DNA of 64,000 nucleotides from positions 30,572,668 to 30,636,667 of the forward strand of contig NC_092569.1 of the NCBI RefSeq assembly GCF_037975245.1, given 5' to 3'. This stretch comes from Apostichopus japonicus (lineage: Eukaryota; Echinodermata; Holothuroidea; Aspidochirotida; Stichopodidae). The notes beneath the pieces were generated by a model. It did no database searches. It was given only the letters and a program-made list of their open reading frames with translations, and was not told the origin of the DNA. The first letter of the stretch is position 1, and the number at the start of each line of letters is the position of its first letter. Both the position numbers and the translations under genes were made by a program. Below are positions 25,807 through 38,448 of the stretch, piece by piece.

Positions 25807-27509
25807 CAGGGGCGTAGCGAGCGGGGGGGTGGGGGTGTATATAATAATTTGGTCGCTGTCGGCATATTTTGGGTTTGTCGGCAAAAGGAGAAAAGGTGAA
25901 GAGAGCGGAAGGGGAAGAAAGAAGGAAAGCTGAATAGAGAAAAGGAGAACGGGAGCTTCTTTATCGGTTATTTCGATTTTCCAGTTCTTCATCTGATAAA
26001 CTCATTCACCAATCCAATCACTCGACGCCTGCAAGTTAAAAACCTCTCGGCAAATAACTGATAATGTCACGGCCGTCAGTATAGCTACTGTAGCCAGGCT
26101 CAGCTAGACGAGTGCCAGAATCGCCGGCAACTCAGTGAAAGAAATGGAATTAAAGGCTTCCGTATAGGCCCAGCCCATGAGTCGTGCTATCGTGTGACAA
26201 CGTGTTGTTATTATCCTCTGTTCAGAATGACGTCATTGCAGATGTCATTCGTTCTCCGTGGAAAACTTAAGGACACGGCTCACGAATTGTAAACAATTTT
26301 TAACGTTTCTCGCTTGTATATCAATGAATGTTGTTATTTCTCATTACCGGAAAAGTTTTCTGAACATATTCATCACGAAGTTCCACTATTTCAACGATCG
26401 GTGAAAGAGAAAACACAGTTCGATAATTGGTCCCAATTAATTCTTCTTCTGCCGACTGCCATAAAAATAATATCGAAATGGAAATTCTACGGTGCCATAT
26501 TTGACTAAAATATGCACCAGATTGCATCTAAGGACGTTTCAAAACTAAAAATGTTCCAAAGGGGGAGGGGTACACCCCCTCCCCTTAGACCCCTCCCCCA
26601 TTTCAGTCACCCCTTCCAGATCCGTCGGCAAATCAAATTTGACTTAAAATATACACCAGATTGCATCTAAGGACGTTTCAAAACTAAAAATTTGTCAAAG
26701 GGGAGGGGTACACCCCCTCCCCTTAGACCCCTCCCCCATTTCAGTCACCCCTTCCAGATCCGTCGGCAAATCAAATTTGACTTCAAATATACACCAGATT
26801 GCATCTAAGGACGTTTCAAAACTAAAACTTTTCCAAAGGGGGAGGGGTACACCCCCTCCCCTTATACCCCTCCCCCATTTCAGTCACCCCTTCCAGATCC
26901 GTCGGCAAATCAAATTTGACTTAAAATATGCACCAGATTGCATCTAAGGACGTTTCAATACTAAAAATGTTCCAAAGGGGAGGGGTACACCCCCTCCCCT
27001 TAGACCCCTCCCCCATTTCAGTCACCCCTTCCAGATCCGTCGGCAAATCAAATTTGACTTAAAATATACACCAGATTGCATCTAAGGACGTTTCAAAACT
27101 AAAAATTTTCCAAAGGGGAGGGGTACACCCCCTCCCCTTAGACCCCTCCCCCATTTCAGTCACCCCTTCCAGATCCGTCGGCAAATCAAATTTGACTTCA
27201 AATATACACCAGATTGCATCTAAGGACGTTTCAAAACTAAAACTTTTCCAAAGGGGGAGGGGTACACCCCCTCCCCTTAGACCCCTCCCCCATTTCAGTC
27301 ACCCCTTCCAGATCCGTCGGCAAATCAAATTTGACTTCAAATATACACCAGATTGCATCTAAGGACGTTTCAAAACTAAACATTTTCCAAAGGGGAGGGG
27401 TACACCACCTCCCCTTAGACCCCTCCCCCATTTCAGTCACCACTTCCAGATCCGTCGGCAAATCAAATTTTCCACACCCCCCAACAAAAACCCCTTCGCT
27501 ACGCCCCTG
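25807..27509. mobile_element. Nested TIR element carrying the 138-bp repeats
   Basis: The left end CAGGGGCGTAGCGA (25807-25820) and right end TCGCTACGCCCCTG (27496-27509) are exact inverse copies. The element lies inside the larger TIR element at 25012-28050. Its right two thirds are the tandem array at 26505-27470. No clear target duplication and no transposase were seen. Confidence 0.6.
26505..27470. repeat. Tandem array of seven 138/139-bp monomers with GC-rich hairpins
   Basis: The word gcatctaaggacgtttca recurs at 26524, 26663, 26801, 26940, 27078, 27216 and 27355 (steps 138 or 139). Each monomer holds an inverted repeat of GGGGAGGGG and CCCCTCCCC around a short 'tacacc' loop, then 'agacccctccccca', 'agtcacc' and 'tccagatccgtcggcaaatc'. 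Monomers are almost identical. A diverged single monomer also lies outside the nested element at about 27900-27985. Confidence 0.9.
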
Positions 27510-28546
27510 AATAGGAAGCAAGAAATAGTCAAAAAATTCCGATATTTTTTCGGTCGGTGATTCGTTTCCGCTTATTATCGGACCCTCCCTTAAAAATACT
27601 TACGGTTCTTGGCGACTACGTTGCGTTAGATAGTGTAAAACCGCCTACACCCCCCTTTCATTAATAAGTATATCATAATATCTAACCGAAAATATCTTGT
27701 TTATGTTTTTTCTTGTGGTGAATCTGGCGTCATAATTTTCGCGCAAAAGAAAAAACGAATCGACGCAATAATAGTGTAACCATTGTACATGCACTGTTGA
27801 GCGTTCTTAAATATGTGTCTATCGAGAAAAAATATGTGCACAAGAAAGCGTGTCTGCAACGTGTCTCGGTTTTTCTAGTTTTGGCGAAATGTTTCACCAT
27901 TTTGCATCTAAGCACTCACAATTAACCAAAAATTTCCAATGGGGAGGGGGCCCCTCCCCCTAGACCCCTCCCCCAGGACGCAGATCACTAAAGTGTTACA
28001 ATCGGGATGTCGGCCCCCCCCCCTTTCTCAGAATCCTGGATCCGCCCCTGATTATTCGTAACTTCATGTAGAATTAAAAGACAGGTTACGTACAGTTTAG
28101 GCATTATTTTATAAAAATAGAGATGGCGATTAAGATTTCAGTACTTTGGTTTCCATGACGAAGCTAAGCTGTTTTCAGCAGGAGTTCATCACCTTACTTT
28201 TGGTTGAGTTAGAGCTATTCACAATTGTTCTGGATAATTGTACTATTAACCGCTTCAATAAATGCATCTTGGTCAGTATAGTATATGTAGCTGTTTCGTT
28301 AAATCTAGACGTCAAAAACTGTGTTCTACCAAATGAAGTTTAATCAGGGAGTTATTACCTGAAGCTACTACCTACTTCGTCCAGACACTTTTCGTGTTAG
28401 TATTAAAGTGAGAGCGAAGTCACATATTCAAATCAAATATATAATACATCACGACAACACCACATAACCACAATATATAATACATCACCACCCTGGTGGA
28501 AATTCCAGTTGAACTTTTGAACTAGGTTCAACTGGAATTTTCTATA

Positions 28547-28945
28547 CGGAAATTGGCCCAAATTTGAACTAGGTTGAACTGGGTGAACTGGGATTCCCAA
28601 CTGGTTCAACTATGTTTTACTGGGTCCAACTGGTTCAACTATGTTTAACTGGGTTCAACTGGTCCAAGTTCAACTATGTTTTACCGGGTCCAACTGGCTC
28701 AACTATGTTTACTGGGCCCAACTGGTTCAACTATGTTTTACTGGGTCCAACTAGATCAACTATGTTTTACTGGGTCCAACTGGTTCAACTATGTTTTACT
28801 GGGTCCAACTGGTTCAACTTTGCTTTACTGGGTCAAACCATGTTTTACTGGGTCAACTATGTTTTACTGGGTCAACTATGTTTTACTGGGATTCAACTGG
28901 GTCAACTATGTTTTGCTGGGTTAAACTGGGTGAACTATTTTTTTA
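28547..28945. repeat. Short tandem repeats of the left arm
   Basis: Units of about 29 bp built on 'caactatgttttactgggt' are repeated about a dozen times, with 19-bp short forms at the right side. Confidence 0.8.
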
Positions 28946-29446
28946 CTTCTTATATTTTTAAATAGTTTGAACTGGGATTCTCAACTGGTGTTATCTACAC
29001 TTATATGACACCACACTATAAGAAGTTTTCATTTTTTAACAGTAGATCCATACTGTAAGTATTAAGGGTGTTAGCCACTGAAAATAAATGTTTGTTCTTG
29101 ATCAGAGAACTCTGGGTTTGGTGTGATGACCTAACACAGAGCAAGATACATATAAAAATGAAGAAGTCAACTGGATTGGATCAAAAGAAATTATAATTAT
29201 GAATAACAAACAATGTACAGCTGATCTGGGCCCAGTCAAAAAATTAAATTAAATTAACTTACAGTCGTGGGGTGCGCACCCAAAATATAAAGAAATACAC
29301 TTAATTAAAAAGTCTGTTCTGGTGAGTTAGCCTGCTGGTGACATCATGTATTTCACGACCTCAGACCTTCCACGACATCAGATTTTATACGACATCGGTA
29401 TAGTTGAACCCAATAAATGGTATTATGAATGTCCGATCCCAGCAAA

Positions 29447-29625
29447 AAAGTATCCTTTAATTTATATGAGATAGTGTTCCAGGGTATCCTTTCAGTAAAC
29501 TAATGTCAATATCCTTTGTAGTAAAATAATGTCCTTTATAAGTGATGGTGTCCTGGAATATATCCTTTATTGTAAAACAATATCCTTTATAGTTAATAGT
29601 ATCCTTTATAATAAATAGTGTCTCA
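29447..29625. repeat. Irregular 'TATCCTTTATAGT' repeat
   Basis: The word (t)atccttta recurs about seven times with spacing of roughly 20 to 35 bp, interleaved with 'agtaaaataatg'-like words. It lies inside the fold-back-like element. Confidence 0.55.
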
Positions 29626-31039
29626 GACTGGCAGTTGAATATCACAACTTCCATAAAATAAAAAGGTCTATGTACAGTAACTTGAACTATGTAAATTAAG
29701 GTTTAAAACAAACTATCCAGCCATTAAACTATCTTTCTCTTCTTTTAAAACTGCCTTGCTCAGATACTCATAGCCAATTGCCAAATCCCTATACCCTGTA
29801 CCCTCACAAAACTCCTTTGTTCCTAAAATATATAGGCACAGACCCCATTTCCTGTGAGGGTTAATTTCCAGGAAGAGCAAGATAGTTGCCTAGCAACCCA
29901 GAAGAGAGAAAGTTGTTAATCAACCTTTTTGCTGCCACAAGACAACATGCAAATGTATAGCTTCTGTACAGTGAGCACTGCACAGCGCACTAATAAACAA
30001 GTAAAACTATGTTACAAAACAAAAAATTGATGTAAGAGCTGACCATCTTACACTGTACAAATGAAGCCTCACTTGAAATTAGATTGATAGTTTAATCATA
30101 TGTTCATAATGTTCAGTGTAGGGCATCCTCACATTTGTAGCATATAAGTGTATGCTGTACACTTCACTAGGCTAATGACTTTTGCAAAGTATGTTATTAT
30201 GCCAATAGGACACTTCATGTTTGAAACAAGAATCAAGGCGATTGCGTAAATTTGGAAAATTGCTATTGTATGTTTGCTAGTTGACAATAACTTTCCTTAA
30301 ATCATGCGGCTAAATATAGGTGTTAACTTGAGTATAACTAGGTTAGGCCCCTATAAGCTAGGCAACTATAACGTTAGGTTATGTCTAACGTTAGTAATTG
30401 TACCATGTGGTATACCTAGTAGGGAACCGGTTTGCTAGTCCTAGCCTATACTATAGTCCTAAGTCACTAGCCTATATAGGCCTATAAAGTTTCTGTTCAA
30501 TTCAAATATTTATAATGAAGAGCACGTTTACAATCAATTATAATGTTACAAGTATGTGTCAATAATATAAAGATACTGCAAGATCACAAAGGAGGGAACT
30601 TAGCCGCGGTAATAATTTAAAATTGTTGGCAAAATCGGTTACAAATGCGATTATTCGGCGAAGCTTCTGTTGGCGTATGTGGTTTGCGGATTCGAAATTT
30701 ATAAATTTTGCGCTAACACAAGGTACAAATGTCAAAGTTCAAATTTGGTCGGATCATACTATTTTGCACTAGGAAGGCATTTTGCCTACCAATTGTTCAA
30801 ATCGACGAACAAATTATAACATATTTTTTTTCAAATTTATTATATAGTAAATATTTCATATTTTTAATCATTGCGTTACAAAAGTGTAATCGTTTAATCA
30901 TAACTGTCATAAATATGACAAAGATTTATTTTACACCCCTCATAAGTTGGCTAATTTAGCATTTTCAATATATTACTATACGGTTACTGCTTACGAACTT
31001 ACACTATAATATTTTTGATAATTACGCCTAAAATAAAAG

Positions 31040-31540
31040 CAGTAAACATAGTTCAAACCCAGTTGGGCCAGTGTGAAACCTATAGTTCAACCCCGACAGG
31101 GCAAGTTCAACAGTAAACATATCTCAAACCCAGTTGGGCTTGTGCAAACCAGTGAAACCTAGTTAAACCCCAGCTGGGTCAGTTCACCAGCCAATAGTCC
31201 AAACACAGTTGGGCTGGGGCAAAACCAGTTGAAACCTAGTTCAACCCAACAGGGCAAGTTCACCAGTCAACACTGTTCAAACCCAGTTGGGCTAGGGCAA
31301 AACCCAGTGAAACCTAGTTGAAACCCAACTGGATCAGTTCAAACATAGTTCAAACTCAGTTGGGCCTGAACAAACCCAGTTGAACATCGTGTAAACCCAG
31401 TTGAACCTAGCTCATGTACAGCATAGCCCATTTGGAACCCAGTAAGACCCAGTTAAACACAGTTAAAAAACCAGGTAAACATAGTAGGCCCTAGTAGAAC
31501 CTCTTTGATTTTTTAACTGGGTTGTACTGGAATTTCTACC
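31040..31540. repeat. Short irregular repeats of the right arm
   Basis: Repeated 'gttcaaacccagttgggc' and 'cagttgaacctagtt' words, in the inverse sense to the left arm, have irregular spacing of 30 to 60 bp. Confidence 0.65.
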
Positions 31541-31589
31541 AGGGCACAACACACGAAATGTTGAAAATGCACATTACTTTCCTTATAAA

Positions 31590-31957
31590 ACATCAATTGG
31601 GAGGCTCCGTCTTAGAAATCGTGCAATAAAGACTTGGAATTGCATAACAGAGAGTTTCAAAACCAAAGTATCCAGTAAAATATCCAAAAAGCATCTAACT
31701 AAAGACGTAATATCCAGTTATTAATAAGTCATCCATTCATTGGCACGATAAAAAATAATTATTGTAAACATTATCATCATATAGTATTCATTGATTGTCG
31801 AATTATTGTATTTTGTATTGATATGTAAATACTTTTCTTCTTTTCTATATACAGGGAGTCTTCTACTTTGTTAAGCTGTTGTACGCTTTTTGGAAGACTT
31901 CCTTCACACTGTAAATTTACACGTGAAAAACAAATAAATCAAATCAAATCAAATAAT
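31590..31957 (+). mobile_element. 3' end of a LINE with (AAATC)n tail
   Basis: On the plus strand, 'LRNRAIKTWNCITESFKTK' followed by VSSKISKKHLTKDV resembles the last residues of CR1/L2-type reverse transcriptases. Then follow an untranslated stretch with 'tttggaagacttccttcacactgtaaa' (block described only by position 31890-31915) and a tail of 'aaatc' repeats at 31933-31956. It is strongly 5' truncated and inactive. Confidence 0.5.
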
Positions 31958-32059
31958 GTAGTGTTTGTGAAACGAAGCACATTGTTCCAGCTCTCGGCCT
32001 CACATCTTGTTCCGTTAATGAGATTTAAGATATTTTTGTTTTAATATTCACTTTATTTT

Positions 32060-33505
32060 GTAGAGTTTAGTTTAGTTTAGATTAGTAGAAAAAAGGATGA
32101 GGAGGGACACCCAACTACCCATAAAGGACCCTATAGGAGAGGATAAAATTGATGACACAAACACTCAGACCCGATTACAATGCTTAAAGTGCTTGTCCAA
32201 AGCATTCTTAAACCCATTGACACTACTTGCAAGTACAACTTTTTTCAGGCAAACCGTTCCACTCATTCACAACCCTATTAGAAAGTTATGCCGAATATTA
32301 ATCCTACGTTGTGACTTTTGGAGTTTAAGACAATGACCTCTGGTACAACTACTATTAGCAAACATGAAAAAGTCGGTAAAGGATCAATTGTCAAAACCAT
32401 ACACAATCTTGAAAACCTGAATCGAGTCCCCACGTAACCTCCTAAGCTCCAGTGTGGTGAGATTCAACAGTTGTAACCGCCTATAATAAGGAGCACTCTT
32501 TAAGGAACTAATCATCCTAGTAGCCCTCCTCTGGACCTTTTCAAGTACTTCCTTAACCTTAGCAAAATATGGGTTCCAAGCTTGCACAGCATACTCCAGA
32601 TGAGGCCTAACCAATTGCTTATAAAGCCTAACTACTATGTCCTCTTTCAGAAAACTGAAGTTCCTGTTGATCATACCTAAAACCCTATTACCTCTTTTAG
32701 CAGCTTCAAGACAATGTTTAGAAGGTTGCAGAGATGAGTCAATGTAGATACCTAGGTCTCTTTCAACAAAGACCTCCTGTAACTCCACACCATTAAGATT
32801 GTAGGTATACTTTTGGTTACTACTACCTATGTGCATTACCTCGAATTTGTCAATATTAAAAGGCATGTGCCATCCCTGAGACCAGGAAAAAAACCTTATC
32901 CAAATCCGTTTGAAACTTCTCAGAATAGCTTTTGGAAGAGAACTCAGAATACAATTTGGTGTCATCAGCAAACTTCTTAGCTGCGCAAAAATTATCTCCG
33001 TCAATGTCATTTATATAGGCAACAAACAACAAGGGACCCAAAACAGACCCTTGTGGAACCCCACTAGTAACATCATGCCAAGAAGAAGCACAGCCTTTAA
33101 TTACCACCCTCTGTTTCCTATAATTACCAAGCCAATTCTCGATCCAAGACAGTAAATTGCCATTGACACCTATACTCTTCAACCTAAGTAGAAGACGCTG
33201 GTGGGGCACTTTATCAAAGCCTTCTGGATGTCCAGGAACACAACATCTACAGACTTCTGCCTATTTACTGAGCTTGTTACATCTTCCATAACTCAAGGAT
33301 ATTAGTGAGACAAGACCTTTTTTTTGACAAAAGCCATGTTGAGACTCTCTGAACAAAGACTGACTGCTAAAGTGACAGACCATAGACTTTTTAACAATAG
33401 ACTTACAAACAACACTAGTGAGACTAACGGGCCTATAATTACAGGGCTTAGACTTATCACCCTTCTTGAGGGCGCAAACATCTGTGATATCATAGTTGGG
33501 TTAAA
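32060..33505 (-). mobile_element. CR1-like non-LTR retrotransposon, 5' truncated and broken
   Basis: The minus-strand reverse transcriptase pieces occur in the expected order. CNYRPVSLTSVVCKSIVKKS and QHGF are near 33440-33320. LDKVPHQ-like, GVPQGSVLGPLLF and the catalytic FADDTK are at 33209-32930. Then come WSQGWHMPFNIDKFEVMHIG, LGIYIDSS and VRPHLEYAVQAWNPYFAK down to 32384, and after a stop VVNEWNGLPEKVVLASS-like and NALDKHFKHCNRV. A frameshift lies in a T/A run near 32870-32890, a further shift near 33230, and a stop (TGA) at about 32384. The 3' end carries short repeats (ctaaactaaac inverse) at 32060-32085. The element is not functional. Confidence 0.75.
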
Positions 33506-33525
33506 CACCAGCCACTTAGTTTATT

Positions 33526-33993
33526 TTATTTTTGTATTCTTTTACTGAAATGATGGTAGCCTTGTGGTGGAAAATTCGAATCTTTTTTATGAAGGGATGA
33601 TATATCATCATTGAACAGTGATTTCAATTGAGGAGCAGTTGAATCAAGTTCCACTCCTTTCCGGTGTATTTTATTTTGGACTATACCATTAGATAATAGG
33701 TTCGCTTCGAGTTTAACAATGGTTAAAGGTCGGCATGTGAAGTATCGTTTAATAATTTGAAAACGACGAAACAACAACTGTTTAGATTGTACACAGATAC
33801 AATACACCCCTCTCTTAATAGTAGAATATACCGACCGGATACGACCATTTGCGATATTATCCATGTATGACATCACTAGACATTTACCCAATGTGTCAGT
33901 CGAAATACAATCAAGAACTTTCAAAATTTCCTTCCGAGCTTCCGAATTAGGAATGAGGGCGTGTGGACCAATATGTTTTAACTTTCTTCCTGT
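33526..33993 (-). CDS. Unrecognised open stretch, about 155 codons
   Basis: The frame is open from 33993 to a stop at 33526, with the first Met at 33924. It reads KHIGPHALIPNSEARKEILK at the start, then VLDCISTDTLGKC, RGVYCICVQSKQLLFRRFQI and so on. The length is unusual for this AT-rich DNA and the composition looks like real protein. I do not recognise a family. It lies directly upstream (5') of the truncated CR1-like element and could be part of another mobile element or a gene exon. No splice sites stand out. Confidence 0.35.
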   Translation of the reverse strand, partial: TGRKLKHIGPHALIPNSEARKEILKVLDCISTDTLGKCLVMSYMDNIANGRIRSVYSTIKRGVYCICVQSKQLLFRRFQIIKRYFTCRPLTIVKLEANLLSNGIVQNKIHRKGVELDSTAPQLKSLFNDDISSLHKKDSNFPPQGYHHFSKRIQK

Positions 33994-34309
33994 TTATTGT
34001 AAATTTACATTTAATCTTAGACTTCGATACCAAAAAGAAAATAAGAGATGTTCACAGTATTCGAAAAAGAGCTCAATTACCTTGAAAAAGTGTTCATTGC
34101 CTAAACGCCATACAGTACAAAAAGTTATAACTCACGTGATACATTAATATATCCCTCTTAGTGATACAAATGCCAAAATAAACTGGAAGCAAAGTTTTTG
34201 TGTTTAATGTTATCCGTTCTTTTTTAATCTGAACCTTACAATTAAACTATCATTTATTTTATTATTTATTTCTTAATGATACGTCTATAATTACATGCTG
34301 GACCATCCT

Positions 34310-35290
34310 GGTACTCCAACGCCTACCTTCCCCCTGCCATGGAAAGTTATTTATGAAAGGAAACAACATCGTTAAAGGAGGGAGGGGGGTTACTAGAGGA
34401 AATTGTGATATTTACTAAAGATTCCACTTGGTAAAGTGGATTTCAATATCAAAAAAGAGAAGATATGAAAATTTAAAAAAAAATGGTCTCCATAATGACT
34501 GACTGGCAGTTTGGGTTCATGGTTTGCGTTCGTGTTGAATTGTAAGAGCGCCCTCTATTACTTCCGAATGGTATATGTATCGGAGGGGAACCTTTTCATC
34601 GCATACGATATGAAGTAATGGAATTGAAGAGCTTTTATTGAAACGTTTATACAGCAATGTTTTAGCAAGATCCGTCAATATTAACTTAATCATAATTCAA
34701 TAAGTTTACATTATCTAGATTGTTATAAACATTTCTTTTGTGTACTTCATACATTTTCTCCCGTTTCTGCGAAGTTGTTTTGGTTTCTTGGTTTATGTTT
34801 TTCTTTAAGAGTAGCTTATGAAGGTCGACATATCTAACACGTCCTACCAGTTTTTTTTTTCTCAAATGAAAGTTTACAAATGTGTTTTTCAATGAATCAA
34901 AATAAATATGAGAAATGATATGTAACTATGTATATAACAAGTCGGTAATAACGTTCTAAAATAAATTGTTAATATATTCTATGGGTTTATACTGCTTTGG
35001 GTCTGATGCCCAACCCTTGTACACAACACAAGATTGTACAAGCTTAATTACTGACAGTATGTTAAATTTATTTAAGTTTCTCTGCAGTATCGGCGTTCCA
35101 TAAGTTCCATTACTATCACACGACATAACTACTTCCACGAAAAATAAATGAATATGAAAATGAATATACATGTTAATTGTCTAGTATATAGTCAGCCAAC
35201 TATAAGTAAATAAAGATCTTACTATTGTTGTTTTCAAGGGTTGTATGCGCCACTTTTGTAGTTACTGTTATGAAGGTACATGAAGGTACA
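34310..35290 (+). repeat. Interspersed repeat family A, copy 3
   Basis: It shares 'gccatggaa', 'gagcgccctctatta' and, at its end, 'aataaagatcttactattgttgttttcaagggttgtatgcgccac'-like order with copies 1 and 2 (shown here only as a block order). It appears to be the longest copy. Confidence 0.45.
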
Positions 35291-35984
35291 AATCAGGTAA
35301 AGAACAGACAAATGCACACTGTTGTATTGAAAGTTTGATTCAATGAGTTATTCCAAGGCGGTAGGCAATGATGTTATCTTTCGTTAGCAAAAAAAAAAAA
35401 GCTTTGGAAAGAATGCTTTCGTTATCTAAAAGACATCTCTATCATTTCTTGTGCACTGTCTGAATTATTCTGGTTTCGTAAAATAGTGATTTTCGATATC
35501 TTAGTCAGAGGGTTGTGTAAAAAAGAGGCATGTATTTATATAAATATTTTAAAAATCAACGAATGAACTTTCAACTCGGTAACTGCGTGTTATTGTAGTT
35601 TCCACTCGGTACTTTGCACAACCCGCATGTTCTTAATACCAAAGTTTAACGAAGAAGGGATACAGAAGCACTCAGTGTGCATATATGCAAATATAACGAC
35701 ATGCTTATAAATCGATAGTAAAGTTAACCAAACGTGTCATCGGTGATAATACACTTTACAGGAGAGTATACGATATTTAGTTTATAGCAATAGACGTGTA
35801 CTAGTTTAAATAGCACATGCTCTCCCAACGATATGGAAATTTTTTATCATGAAGTAATACAACGTGTATTTAACACATCGATAGGGAGGGGTGTCTGTGG
35901 TTCATGGCAGGTATGTTTTGATCAATTCCAATGCGCAAACGCTTGAAGCATTGTGGTTTACTCGTATCACGTGTATTTATTTGG

Positions 35985-36155
35985 TTTAGTTTAGTAGAAA
36001 AAAAGGATCAGGAGGGACACTCAAGTCCACATCAAGGACCCTATAGGAGAGGGAAAAAAAGCTGAAGACATAAACACTCGGACCCGATTACAATGCTTAA
36101 AGTGCTTGTCCAAAGCATTCTTAATCACATTCACACTACTTGCAAGCATTGGTGG
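35985..36155 (-). mobile_element. 3' end of the same CR1-like element, second copy
   Basis: This stretch matches the last 130 to 170 bp of the element at 32060 (ggaccctataggagagg, gacccgattacaatgcttaa, gtgcttgtccaaagcatt) in the same orientation, starting from the 'tttagtttag' 3' repeat. It is severely truncated. Confidence 0.75.
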
Positions 36156-37824
36156 CATTATTAACCTTTGTATCTACGGAGCTGTGAGCAGGAGTGATAT
36201 AGTAGTGAATATACAGTCCATGTATGTTTATATCTTCTTCAGTTTTTCTTAATTACAGTTATCTCTCATACGACTATCCCCCTTTACTTCATACTGCAGT
36301 GGTTTTTATGGTGTAACTATCCATTCCCGACATTGACAGATACATAGAGGGCTGATGTTTATTTACAACAGATCGGTCAATTTTAGCAGCTTAGGCTGGT
36401 GTAAACTCATACTGGGACATTTACACTGAAATAATGTAACATTACAACACACATACGATACAAATGGTCGGGTTTGGAAGATCCATAATGTATGGTCAAA
36501 GTTTCTTGCTATTTCAGCGTAGCTCTTGAAAAACCAAGAAAGTGTCGTTCTGAAATCACAATAATATGTTTGAGCTTCTAGTCTAAGAAATAAAGACAGT
36601 GTATAAATTATCACGTAATTATGAACAGACAGTGTGACTAACAAGTCATTTAATGGGTCGATCTCGCCAATTAATATTCAATTAAATGTAACGCAAACTT
36701 TTGTGCTTAGCCACTATCGTTTACATTAAAATTTTACCATAAATTTTTGACCATCGATCAAACTATCGTAATATTATATCTGAAGTAGAGTTCGGTCAAG
36801 CTTTCTACCTAACGATTCCTCTTTTGGCACTTAACTTATTTTTCCATTCCATTAAATATATGTGTAGCATAAGCTCATCTCTATATAAGTAAATGTGTGT
36901 ATGCGTTTAGCACTAATGAAAGGGGTATGTCGGTCAGGCAGACAATATAACTCATTATATTTTAAAATAATTCTGAACAGTTGTAGCCTTAAGAAACCCC
37001 CAAATCAAAATCTAGGTAACTTTAATGCAACATAAAACCCACCAACTCTAAATCTAGGTAACATTTATGGGACATAAAACTTTGCTGGCTCCAAGAAGTA
37101 CATCGTGGTGGGAAAATAAAAACCACTTTGTCAGAGAAAAACGATTCCACGCGTTTTCACACCTTCTTTAAATTGGAGTAGTTTATTACCACGAGGTAGT
37201 CCTTATCCGCTCCAGATTGTTGTAATTATCTTCTTTCCCTGTTTAACCTCACCAGGGGCGGCCGAACCAGAGGATACATGGCAACGTGCCTCCTCCTCCG
37301 CCCCACCCTCTCCCTCCCCTCTACTCCCCATTCCGCACACACAAAAGTGTCTTTTCCCGTGAATGAGAATTGTGCGCCCCAGTTTTTGGTAATAAAGGAA
37401 GGCTTACTTCCTTACCATTTTGTAATTGAACAGTGAAAACTTACAAAAGTATATTTTACTTAAAATGTGCCTCTTGTTGAAAAAGAAAAAAACATATTTG
37501 TTTTCTACCCTACCCCTGCCCCTCCCTTTCACCGCCACTCAACATCGCACTGTATCTATATCAGCACGTATATTAGCAATAAATTGATTTATTCATTGAC
37601 TGCAATTTTTCAATCTAGCAAGATTTCATATACTATTCCATATAGGATAACAGCGAAATTTGAGTAGAAATACACTACATAATTGCTTTCCTATCTTTTC
37701 AAATAACGAGAGACGGAATATTTCTACATCAGAACCTTGTTTGGAGAAAACCTGTACGCTGACAATAATATTACAATTTATGCTCCAATATAAATAAATG
37801 ATTATAAATTTGAGTTATGCAATG

Positions 37825-38082
<258 letters not shown>

Positions 38083-38448
38083 TGTCACCGAGACGACGCT
38101 CAATGAAGCTGAACAAGGTGGTTGTATGTTTTAGCCTATTTATTCACACGCGTGGTTTGAACAAGACCACGGTGAAAACTAGAAAGTAAAGATATCCAAA
38201 CATCAATATACAAACATTGGTGAAATAAACACATGAATTGAACAAATCAATAATAACATAATAATACATTATATTTCTCCTTATAAAACAACGCACACAA
38301 GGAAGAAGTATAACAAATAACATTTGGTAACATGAAACAAGACATAGAGAAAGATTGGCGACAATTACATTCTTGATAATTAACTTACAATCGTTACCGG
38401 GCAAAACCAACAGCACGACAAACTGCGGTGTACAGGGGTTTACAGGGA

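Larger units (their letters stand above)
25012..28050. mobile_element. DNA transposon-like element with TIRs and 5-bp target duplication
   Basis: The left end is CAGGGGCGGATCCAGG (25012-25027) and the right end its exact inverse CCTGGATCCGCCCCTG (28035-28050). The flanks are ATTAT on both sides (25007-25011 and 28051-28055), a likely target-site duplication. Inside, a second inverted pair of about 69 bp (25327-25395 and 27580-27649, with gtaggcggttttacactat at the outer ends) is nearly perfect. C-runs lie just inside the outer TIRs. No transposase reading was found, so it appears non-autonomous. CAG...CTG ends recall hAT elements, but those give 8-bp duplications; the superfamily is uncertain. 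Confidence 0.65.
28490..31546. mobile_element. Fold-back-like element with tandem-repeat arms
   Basis: The left end CCCTGGTGGAAATTCCAGTT (28491-28510) and the right end, whose inverse reads CCCTGGTAGAAATTCCAGT, form terminal inverted repeats. The left arm (about 28510-28990) is made of units like 'caactatgttttactgggtccaactggtt' (29 bp, shortening to 19 bp). The right arm (about 31040-31540) carries the inverse motif ('aacccagttgggc', 'agttcaaac'). About 2 kb of unrelated AT-rich sequence lies between. Long open frames in the arms are only repeat readings. No transposase is seen. A target duplication could not be assigned. Confidence 0.55.

Noticed and set aside
27237-27521. Minus-strand open frame of 94 codons
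   Set aside because: It is a reading of the 138-bp tandem monomers.
28612-28965. Open frames of 117 and 82 codons with TGSTMFYWVQL-type repeats
   Set aside because: They are readings of 29-bp tandem repeats in the arm of the fold-back-like element. There is no start context and no relation to a known protein.
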